A DNA stretch of 64,000 nucleotides from Diphasiastrum complanatum (lineage: Eukaryota > Streptophyta > Lycopodiopsida > Lycopodiales > Lycopodiaceae), in NCBI GenBank assembly GCA_029204225.1, contig CM055109.1, positions 35,410,496 to 35,474,495 on the forward strand. The letters are read 5' to 3'. Under the pieces are notes generated by a model. The model was not told the origin of the DNA. It made no database searches and saw only the letters and a program-made list of their open reading frames with translations. This document shows positions 54,360-64,000 of this stretch, in pieces. Each line of letters opens with the position of its first letter. Position 1 is the stretch's first letter. The position numbers and the translations under genes are program-made.

Positions 54360-57300
54360 TCAGGCCTCATCAATGCGGCTCTTATGAAGTTGAAATGCAG
54401 GATTCACCCAAGCACCACAGCTACACTGTAAGCCTGCCCAATTGAAGCTCCCCAACCTTGCATCGCATTTGACACATAACAATTTTCCTTCTACAACACA
54501 GTCTCGAACTGCCAAAACTACAAGGATATTACATCAGGATCTACTACAGAACAAATAAACTTTCAACAAGGTTGTTTGAAAAACAATATACAATTGTGAA
54601 TTCATATTTCAAAATTGCTACTAAGGCGATCAATGACACAACAGCACCCTAAGCACTCAAGACCACACTTGATTGTTTAAACACGGGCAGCCAACTTTTT
54701 TTGAAGTCTATTTGGAAGCTTGTATTTTTTACATTTGCAGTTTCAGCGGAAACTCAATCAAACATGCTTATTAGAAGAGATCTAGGCATCCATTATTAAT
54801 AACTCAAGCAAGTAGACATTGTTAGAATGCTTGGGAGTCTATAATAATCATAAAGGCTACTAAGAGTTTAGAGGACCTTCACAACTCACAGCCGACATCA
54901 ATCTGCAAAGGCCAAGTGGGCTAATACTGTTTCCACTAAGAAAAGAGACCCTGCCACAGCAGGGGGTGTGGCATGGTGTTGAGTTAGCTGCCACCTTGGA
55001 CGGCCTGAAAAAGAAAGAGGCTTCTCAACTAAATCAACCAATGTAAACTTTGCCCTGAATATTTCAAAGACACAGCAGGGAATAGTCCACAAACAAGTGG
55101 CCAGTTGGTTAATGGCTCTTTCCGAACCTCCAGCATCTGGAGTTTGATTCCACTCAGGTGTTGCCTAGACAGACACAATAAAAGAAAAACAGAAAAAGGG
55201 GTTCAAATTACAGCAGACAGTGCTGGGAGGGCATTCTTTTAACATCCTGGAAGTCTAACCTTCAGTGGAAGCTCCTCTTATCTGCCTTCTGGCTAAGACA
55301 GCCCGGCTCCTCCCTGTTAAAGCCTCAACTCCTATGTCTGACAGCTAAGTTCGAACCAAAGAGGCAGCTTCCCAAGTTCTAAACAATATAGCAGAAATAA
55401 GTTTTACTCAAGGAGATTGGCGCAGCTAAGAAGTGAAGCAAGTTAACAGCCATTGCCATGCAGCTGCTATATGGGAGCCATTGTCATCCATTGTCATTCC
55501 CAACCAAGTTTCTGCTAGCATCAATTTTCATGGAAATATTTGCCATCATTTCATTCGTTCCAAAGAGGACCAAGTTAACTTCTAAAATTGTACCTTTCCC
55601 AATGTAATCCTTTCCAAAGACAGCAAACCTTTCTTTTCCATTAAATATGGTTGTCTCTGCTCTCGCACAAACGTCTCTGATCTCACACAAACCCAGGTAT
55701 GATTACAATAATTGATGTCATTTGCGAAGCGCTGAAGTTCTTTGGTTTGCACAACAATTTGCAGCACATTATGCTTCACTCATTGACAATGTTATGCTTG
55801 GAGAGTTCTTGACATTCCAGCTGAGGCATCCTCCACCAAAGAGAACATGGTTTGTAGTACAATTTGATTTTCAAAGCTGTACACAGAATCTACATCACTA
55901 AAGCAAATTGATTTAGGCACCCTTCGCTGGCAACCAATGAAGCGTAGTCTGCAGTCTATCATCTATTTTACAGAAGTGCGATAATCTTTGGGCTGAGTAT
56001 CAGATACACATTGACCAACCACTCTAAGTCAAAAGGGTGTGATAGCTTGTGTGCCTACCATATCATATATAAAACTGCCTATTGCAGTTTAACACGGAGA
56101 GCGACCATTACTTCCTTGAACATTTCAGAGTTGAGCACTTTTATGTACAAACCTCAATATACCTTCTTTGCATTAACTAAGGAGCATATTGCTAAGCTGC
56201 AGCAACGTGTTTCCCAAACATAATCTCACATTGTCAAAAATTGTAAATATTCCTCACACTGTCTGGATTATCTGCATAAATTGCACTGCTCATAAAACGA
56301 TCGCCAATATAGCCATGAACCCTCCTAAGCATAAACGCTTCCATCTCTGCATGCAGTAAGTACAAGGGATTGCCCATAGCAGAAACCAGATGGCTGTTAC
56401 GGTTCATAAAAATCTAAAGACAGTTTCCTCACAAATTGGATGTATTTTCAAAATCCAAGTATAATGCAGCAACTAAAGGCTACTACTTTCCCAGGAATGC
56501 GGTTGGCAAACTCTCACTTTGCCACCAAGTGGGCCTTGGACCATTCATTCAGATTGTATTGTTCCTGCAAGTCCCTGTAACGAGCTTTTGTCATCCTAGA
56601 TGCAAGTGCAATGCATTCTCAAGTACAATTAATCGTGACGGATTATACAGTTACCACTCTCTAAAATCATAATTCGAAACATTTCGGTCCTCCGAAGCAT
56701 AAAATAATTGTGTATTACTATGGGGATCCTCAACAGTAGGCTTTTGCACTCATGTGCATTGTGAAGGTTGAAATGCAAGTTATTTGCTCATTAGTTTCTT
56801 CAGGTACGGTTCCTGGCCTCTCCATAATGCCCAAATGACTCTCTCGTGCTCTCTCTTTTCCCTTGTTCCAAAGCAGAAAGAATGTCCAAATATTTATGGC
56901 AACATCTGTTCTCTGCTAAAATCACACAAGTCCAGAAGCGCTCAAATATCCTGCTAAAACAATACCTCCTTCCGAAACAAGAAAGCCAACTTCTGCTGAC
57001 AACCTAGTTTGCATTAGTCTGGACTCTGAAGTATGCCACAGCCTTGATTCAATTTTTGAAAGTGAGGCTTCAGGCATATATAGGTTGGCTTCTTGAACAC
57101 ATTGCGAGCATCTTTCCCAGCCGCTTTGTCTTTGCTTGCTTATATGACAAAGATAGGAACTGTTGGGAGTTCGAAGTTCCTCAAGGGCTTTACATGAGAA
57201 GGTGTCAAAGACTAAATTGTGTGCAGATTATGATAAACTTCACTTTAAGAAAGTGTTATGGTCAAAGTTGATTTGCCATCTCAATGACCAAAAGCCTGAA

Positions 57301-60278
57301 GTCAGTTCCTTCTCAATTAGGATCATAATTACCCCTAATCTCCATAGGTGAAGATGTGCTCCAGCTACTCTAGCCCATCCACTGGAAACAAAGTAGCTCA
57401 AATCTTTCTTAACTAGGGTCACAATTATCTCCAATCTCACTGGATGAAATCTTGCCCCATCAGCCTCAATAATTCTGCACTCCCCAACGGTAACAATTTT
57501 TTCAGTACAGAAAGTGAACTCTTTTGATAGCCATTTTTGCGTCTCATGAAATTCTACATAACCAACTTTCAAATCATATCTTGATTATCAGGCTGAATAA
57601 GCACACAAGACATGACCAAAAGAAGCTTTGAACTTTGAGAGAATGAAGAAAACAGCTTCGAGCTTCAGCACCTATATTTAGTTACACGCAGGCGCTATAT
57701 TATCACCTTCTGGTTCCATCTTTGAAAAACCGCAAATATTTTCCCAAAATGTCACTTTTCTCCCATTTCCTCAGTAGACCTCAGTTATCGCATCCTTGAG
57801 CATATGTTCATTTAAGTCGAACACACCAGCAGCGGATAACTATTTCACCTCAATTTGATATCATGCAATATTCAAAGAGCCTCCTACAAAAGAACTTTAC
57901 TGCCTCCAACCATAGGCTGCCCTCTCGACAAGAAGATGTTTCGCAAATCACTCTTCCTGACAACTGTTAGAAAAAAGGTGACGATCACTTGTCCAAGCAA
58001 GCATGTCCTGTTGAATTTAGGGTTATTAAAAGAAATAAAATGCAGAGTTTTCAGTATACTGTTGTAAGAAAATTACCAATCAGTATCAATAACCAAATGC
58101 AAAATTTTGTGTCACAAAGATAAAAGGAGATACAGAAAATATGAATGTCTTATAGTTTGAACTTTGAAGCTAGAACAATCGGTGCGAGTGCAAAGAACAT
58201 AAAGACTTTTTTCTCATACGGCGGAGGGCAAATAAAGTTTTCTGGAATCTGATGGCCAAACCCCAGAGTTCCTCACCCATTTTGCAAAATTCTTGAGGTT
58301 TAAAGTTGGAATGTCGAATCTCTATGATTCATGCATAGTTTATTGCATAAATGGCTGCTTAAACTAAAAATGCTTAAATATGTTGAGATGACTTAAAGGA
58401 ACAGCTGTGCTCTTATGAACAAACAAAATGCACCAATTCCTAACTGCAGAGAAAACCCTAGGGAGAGGTACATGATGGGAGAAAGAAGAACTATGAAGAT
58501 GTTGACAGTATCTAATCTCAGAAATCATCAGACGCATTCCATGAACGTAAAGGATTCTATTAGAACTTCAGCAGCAGCAGACCCCAATGGGAGTATCCCT
58601 GAAATTTATTTTGCTGAGAATCACAACAGCTTTTCCAGAGTAAATTTAGCACTCGTACTTCAAAAGTCTACCTAAATCAAAAACTTCTGTGCAACAAAGT
58701 TAGATTATACCTGTTTTCATCCATCAGATGCATTCCATGAATGTATAGGCTTCTATTATAACTTCAGCAACCAACACTACAATGGAAGTATCCAAAAAAA
58801 AACTATTTTGCTGGAAATTGCAACAGCTTTTCCATAGTAAATTAGCACTTGTAATCAGACTATACCTGTTTTCATCCATCTCATAGGCTCCACAAAAATA
58901 GATGAGCACTGTGTTGCACTCATCTCATCTTTTGAAGATTGCCCTCTTTTCCGCCATTTGAAAGCTTCCTGTCCAACACCTGGACTGTGATTTAACACAT
59001 TTTCCTGTGATGCTAGAATCCGTCGACATTTTTTGCAGCGATAGAAAGAGACATGTCTCTCTTGGATGTTGTCAACTAGGCCTGAATCAGAAATTTCCAC
59101 TTTTGGTAAAAAATCAGTAGCAGATTCGGGATCTGCAGCAAACCTGGACCATTCTATTCTTTCGCCCATCATATAATCTTCTCCTGAAACTCCGTGGTAC
59201 AAAGATGTTAGCTTGCACTATCTAACAAACAAAGGAAAAGGCGTGTTAATGTGAATGCTTTTATCCTTTATGGGGTCAATCCATTAGTGTCATGACCTAT
59301 AGTGTTGTCCTTGTCTACACAAACCTCAACGGATGGTGAGGAGAGACGTTTAAGACAAACACCTAAAGGGAAACTTAGACTTAGACCTCAGAAGTCACCA
59401 GCTGATAGATAGCAATACTTCACCCTCTACAGAAGATCATGGTCCAACTTGCATGTGAAGGAAGTTGTGGAATGAAAAAAGGGCTGGCATACCTACACAA
59501 AGGTTTTGACAAAAATCATGCCATGCAACCCTGGAATTAAGGGCAGGAAGAGGAAGACTTCTTTGATATGGCTTTTTCTATGATGCTTCTCACAAGCTTC
59601 ACACATGGCCATAACATGTGCCATCACCAAGCAAAGAATAACATCATCTCTTCACGACATAGAGATAACTAGGCAAACTTGCTCGCCCTCATTTTTCCAA
59701 AGTTTCATTGTATAAAAGGCTCATGCGCTAGGCTCCAGAAGCCTCCAGCATATATGATTTTCCAGATGATAGATCGGTTAAGGAAAAAGAAACAATCTCA
59801 GTTTAGAGGTGGAAATGATTAAAGTATACCTAGCATTTGGAGGAGGAATCCCTTGTAAAGAGAGTTTCTTTTATCTATCTTGTAGTCCATCATCTGAAAC
59901 AGGCGCAACTGCAGCACAAATGCGCTAAGGTCATGCAAGGCAAGGAGCTATGCAAGCTTCGAATAATTGATCTCATAACACAATCACGAAGGACTCCTAA
60001 AAGGTCCAGAAACTACTCTACTCTTATGAAATAATCAGTTTCATTTAGCCTCATTAAGCTCAGTTACACAAAGGAACAAGTAAAAATCCACTAAGCTCCG
60101 TACATCACAAAATCTTGGATGCAAATGCTTTCACAAATTTGCAAAGGAAATTTTGGAAAAAAAAATAACATGGTCATTGCTGATATTGAGCACAAAATGT
60201 AGGCGCAAGTCACCTGATTCATAAATCCAGCATTTGGACAAACTTTGTCACTGGCCTTCCTTAATGAAATAAGTGCAT
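54360..60278 (-). CDS. YVH1/DUSP12-type dual-specificity phosphatase, C-terminal zinc-binding part (4 exons, 5' end outside the window)
   Basis: Minus strand. Coding exons: 60278-60214, 59908-59830, 59183-58866, 54508-54360 (stop TGA 54362-54360). All junctions are GT...AG and phases (0, 1, 1) join without a stop, giving 203 residues. They read DALISLRKASDKVCPNAGFM, LRLFQMMDYKIDKRNSLYKG, EDYMMGERIEWSRFAADPES, YRCKKCRRIL, CSSIFVEPMRWMKT, VVEGKLLCVKCDARLG, FNWAGLQCSCGAWVNPAFQL and end KSRIDEA. The CxxC, Cys, CxxC and CxC set forms the zinc-binding domain typical of YVH1/DUSP12; the yeast member helps mature the 60S ribosomal subunit. The first exon here is the end of the phosphatase fold; the catalytic Cys exon was not found up to 64000 and must lie outside or be lost. 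The last intron is 4357 bp. Reading frames look intact. Confidence 0.9.
58524..58865. repeat. duplicated blocks in the phosphatase intron, including a copy of the exon 3 splice donor
   Basis: A block at 58524-58654 (GCATTCCATGAACG ... AACAGCTTTTCCAGAGTAAA) recurs at 58719-58850 in diverged form. The second copy is preceded at 58703-58723 by TTATACCTGTTTTCATCCATC, matching the exon end and donor at 58861-58880. This places a second GT donor at 58710, 155 bp downstream of the real one at 58865. Confidence 0.75.
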
Positions 60279-62656
60279 CTGCAAGTTTCAATCGAATTTC
60301 ATAAAAGCATAAGCAGGGATGCTAGTCACTATGTATGGCAGAAGACAAAGCAGAAATGTTGAGAAATAATGATTTAAATAATAAGTGATTTCTATTATTT
60401 CAAATATGAGATAGCATAGCTTTGTCATTCTAAATGCAATCAGGACTTACAAAAAATCCTTTTGTCATATTTAAAAGTTTCTTATTGGTTTTTTAGCATC
60501 CTAATTTCATATACCATTGTTCAAGCCAGCTGCTAGCAGCAGGATTTTAGGAGTAGTACTGGACAGAAGATGTGACTTTGACCTATAACATGTAAATGCC
60601 TCTGCTTTTTGCAAGTTCAAGCTTCTCATAAAAGCTGGACATGCAATGAGCCAAATATGATAGCCAATCTTACATGCAGGCCCCATCTTGAAAAATGTCC
60701 AAGAAACAATTGGGTATGGTCTAGCAGTAAGTTCACACAATAAAGATCAAGAGTAAAACAGGGAGAGCTGGTGAATGAGGCCCCTACCACTTCACAACCT
60801 TAGCAACAAAACCAATAGAAAGTTTACGAGCCAACACATTAAGAAATTCATGCCTCAAAATCAGAAGATTACAAAGAATACAAAGATCCCAAACTGGATT
60901 GCACCCCAGCCAGAAAAAGTTGAAGAAATGGAAGTCAGAAGGCAAACAGGGATAGTGTTGTCCAGTTTGAAATACAGTAGAATTCACGGGTCACTAGTAC
61001 AGCGACTTGAACCACTGGTAGCGGCTGCAGCAGTATATCTCTGTGCAGCAGCACTATTGCAGAACTGGGGACATGTTCATAGCTTCCGTGGTCATGGAAA
61101 TACCGAAGACATTGAAGACCCCAAAGGGTAGTAAGTCATATGCGTTGCAATATTACGGGGAACAAATGGATAGGTTTGACAGAAATTTCAAATTCTTTTA
61201 CGCTGAAAAAAGTTCAACTAGGTCAACAGTGGTGGCAGTCGTAAATCCAACAAAGATCTCACATCTCAAAATCACAACTTGAGGGCCTCTCTCAACACTC
61301 AGCTTTAGATTGACCGGGGCTGAAAAAACATTTAAGCTGCAATAGATGAAAGAGTTAGAGTTGGGTGAGCGCATCTCCAAATCAGAAAAAGAACAGACAC
61401 TACAAATGGACAGAAAAGCGTTACAATCACACTTTGAGCAGCGTCGAACAGACTTGGACGTTGCCATAGAGGACCAGTTAAACCAGCTGGAAAGTGTCAA
61501 TTCAATGGGCAGATAAGGCAAGGGGATCTATGCTTGATATCAGTGGACAGATAAATCTTCTCTTTCTAACAAGGTATCAATACTTGTTTAAGAGGAACAA
61601 GAAATGATTTGATATACCCAGGGCTATTCAAGAATGGAAAAACCATCTTGAACTTTTTATCTGACAAACTGGGAATCTTTCCTGCTGGGAAAAGAGCAGC
61701 AAGACTAGGGTTTTATTGGTAAAATTCTCATACACTAGAGCAAGGAAATTCGAATTGCAAAATAGGAGAAAGGTTTGGGACCCTAAAGTTTATGTGGATG
61801 AAGATCTTACACCTAATCAACAAGCGCATATAAGAGTGGAATGAACAAAAGCCAAACAATGGCAATCGGAAGGAAATGGGCAGCACTACAAACGGGCAAA
61901 GCCCCTTGGAAGGATGCTCCACCAACCAAATAGGATGAGGTGGTTTTGGAGAAATAAGGAGCTCTACCCTATCTAAAATTGGGTGCAAGTGGTATTCATA
62001 GTCCTTGTCTCTTTCTCTTTGCTCCACATGGATAACTCCTTCGCTAGTTGTTTGTCTTGCAATGTTTTCAAGATTGAAAGTAAGAGCATTCCCTTCCTCT
62101 CCCAGTCCCAAATCTTTAGCATGTGCATGTAGACTTGCAAATCTTCACATGAAGGTATGATTTGAAGATCCCCCTTCCTAGAAGTTAGAGCTTTCATCTA
62201 AGGTGCCATATGTGGCATGCAACTTGATTGTCAAAATTATTGTGCAATTAGGTGGCCAGTGCAACTTACAATGTTCCATCCATCTATCTCTTAGAGGTAG
62301 AGCATGTTCATCTTGTGACAGACTAGTTTTTGTGTTGGTTGTTTCTACAATGTACTCATGAAGTGAACGTTGGATGAACGTTGGGGCCTAAAACATAAGA
62401 TCTCCCCTTCACAAATGTACTATGATGGAGAGTGAGTTGTCATATAGATGGATGTAGGTTGAGACTTAAGAGCAAAAGTTCTCATGCTCACAAATGTACA
62501 ATAATGGAGAGCTTCTACGGCAGTGAGTCTTCCATACAACTTCCCCTCTGGATATACTATGAAGGATTCCTCTTACATGGAAGACATAAAATGGTAACCT
62601 TCTATTTCGTTAGGCATCGGAATGAAACAAACCCTACCGCTACCATGGCAAAATCA
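60279..62656. other. intron or upstream DNA of the phosphatase gene; no exon found
   Basis: If the gene continues upstream, this is intron. No HC..G.SRS phosphatase loop is readable on the minus strand. A plus-strand stretch at 61346-61516 is open and Glu/Lys/Gln-rich (LGERISKSEKEQTLQMDRKA), perhaps a coiled-coil scrap. A faint histone H2A-like similarity at about 60960-61170 is discussed under findings. Confidence 0.45.
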
Positions 62657-63000
62657 TTAGATTGTATTCATAAAATGCTTAGAAATACTCCTCTCTCCCC
62701 CTTGTTCATTTGACAAGTCGTGCAATGCTGGACATATTCTCTTACGTTTTGTCACATACGTGGCCAAAAAAGTGTTTGCTTCTTGATCTAGTCTCGTGAA
62801 TATCATGACAATCATGACACTCACAAAAAATGTTACACGAACTCCATCCATGTCTGGCATGTATATTTTACCATTACGTTTTTTACATACCTGCCTCCGG
62901 TGTATGTCAAAAATGTGTGTGCCTCCCTTGAAAAGATAGTCATGTGTTCTAGAACACTTGTTCCGTAACGTTTTTGTTGCGGATCGTGATCTGCTACAAC
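62657..63000 (-). pseudogene. Ty3/gypsy integrase zinc-finger scrap
   Basis: Minus strand. GKIYMPDMDGVR at about 62880-62850 and, in another frame, LFWPRM then QNVREYVQHCTTCQMNKGE at about 62770-62695. This is the H2C2 region of gypsy integrase (normally YYWPRM..DV..YV..C..CQ.NK). Frameshifts and a stop separate the pieces. No catalytic core follows in readable form. Confidence 0.7.
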
Positions 63001-64000
63001 ATTGACTCGAACCTACAAATAGGCATAATGGCTTAACTGTTGCCACCCCCATGCTCGTTCCCAAGTGACCACTCTTGTTAAATACTAGCTAACCCTAGTC
63101 ATTGCCTACTAGCCCCACGAGTTGACTTGTTCAAATACATGACGGATCTACACGGCCCGTGTTACATCTAACAACGCGGATGTCTATGCTTTCACCTATG
63201 GTGACACACTCAAGGACCTGTGATATTGTCAGGTGGTGTGGGTTGTGCCTCTCCATTGGTAGTCACTTGACCCACCTAGTCATTGGTCCTTCTGGTGTAT
63301 ATTAAGGCCACAACTGGGACCTAATAGTTGAGAGGAAAAGATGATAGGGTAGCTGATTGGGAAGGTGCTCGCTTGGAGGAATGGTGGTCTAAGATAGATA
63401 AATGGGAGGGAAGGTCAAGAGGAAGGTAGCAAAATGGTGAGAAGTTAGGAGTGAAAAGTATGGAAAGCATGTCTTTAAATAGTATGTATCTTCAAATGAT
63501 ATTTAGTGGAAGCTTTTTAAAATGTTTTGGAGATCTCATTTGCTATCGTTTTTGTGTTATCTAAAAATAGGTCATTCTTTGTGTGTGCTTTTGCAAATAA
63601 TATTTATTTTAATAAGTATATCATTCTGCAACTCCAATCACTTAGCTATGGATGCATGCAAGTTGACAATCTATGATCAACATATGCATGTTCAACAAAG
63701 GCTCATACACAACCATATGCACATGCAATCCTCGAGCAACACCATGTCAACAAAAGTAGAGACACATGCACACAATACCAAGGAAGCCAATAGGCAAGTA
63801 AGATGAAAATCCACTGAGCATACCAACGGAAGGTTGCCAAACATGTTACATGGCACATGACTCACCTTCCAACATGATACATTTTTGAAGTGGAGGCAAG
63901 TTGTTTCTTCAAAAGTCATGAGATTGCATGGGCCACCTAAGTCCATTCTCTCAAATAGAGACCCTAAGTTCACGGGAACTTTTTGGTTCACAATGTTCTT
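63001..64000. other. no gene recognised
   Basis: The end of the window. Both strands hold short open stretches (for example 63522-63806 plus, 63991-63692 minus) that match nothing I know. Confidence 0.4.

Noticed and set aside
60507-60740. Possible exon of the phosphatase fold (IACPAFMRSLNLQKAEAF on the minus strand)
   Set aside because: Vague likeness to the helix after the catalytic loop, but no HCxxGxSRS motif and no splice sites in the needed phase.

Overview
This is AT-rich nuclear DNA from a seed plant. Two genes with plant-type GT-AG introns sit among many decayed LTR retrotransposons. The Ty1/copia pieces prime on initiator tRNA-Met (TGGTATCAGAGCC) and the Ty3/gypsy element primes on tRNA-Asp. 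There are no bacterial operons, CRISPR arrays, rRNA or tRNA genes. The species cannot be named from this window.

Layout. 1-5440: a GC-rich patch, a LINE reverse transcriptase (RT) scrap, a minus-strand copia 5' end (LTR, primer site, gag) and a plus-strand copia 3' end (RNase H, polypurine tract, LTR). 5441-12394: a tandem pair of imperfect palindromes and a minus-strand gypsy gag preceded by a minisatellite. 12395-16490: a copia RNase H, an unusual RT fragment that is neither LINE nor LTR-type, and a minus-strand copia integrase-RT piece. 17660-26460: a plus-strand tRNA-Asp-primed gypsy element (18376-24798) that appears nested in a minus-strand copia element. The gypsy element carries about 2.9 kb of extra sequence downstream of integrase. 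26461-31730: mostly unrecognised DNA with GA microsatellites. 31731-36752: host gene 1. 37000-53300: a second retrotransposon cluster with copia elements in both orientations, a 158-bp-arm hairpin, a long TG microsatellite, a probable solo LTR and a gypsy integrase. 54360-60278: host gene 2. 60279-64000: unrecognised DNA plus a gypsy integrase zinc-finger scrap.

Host genes. Gene 1 (minus strand, four coding exons, 164 aa, looks intact) is a plant HNH-endonuclease-domain protein. Gene 2 (minus strand, last four coding exons only) is the C-terminal, zinc-binding part of a YVH1/DUSP12-type dual-specificity phosphatase; its catalytic exons were not found and probably lie beyond 64000. I reconstructed both by eye from splice sites, reading-frame phase and family motifs. 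Neither is visible as one long open frame, because the exons are 39-318 bp and the introns reach 3.4-4.4 kb.

No intact mobile element was found. Every transposon coding region is broken by stops, frameshifts or deletions. The observations most worth following up are the non-LINE/non-LTR RT fragment at 14200-14805, the extra coding region of the gypsy element, the two palindromic structures, and the composite LTR arrangements at 25881-26127 and 41035-43003.
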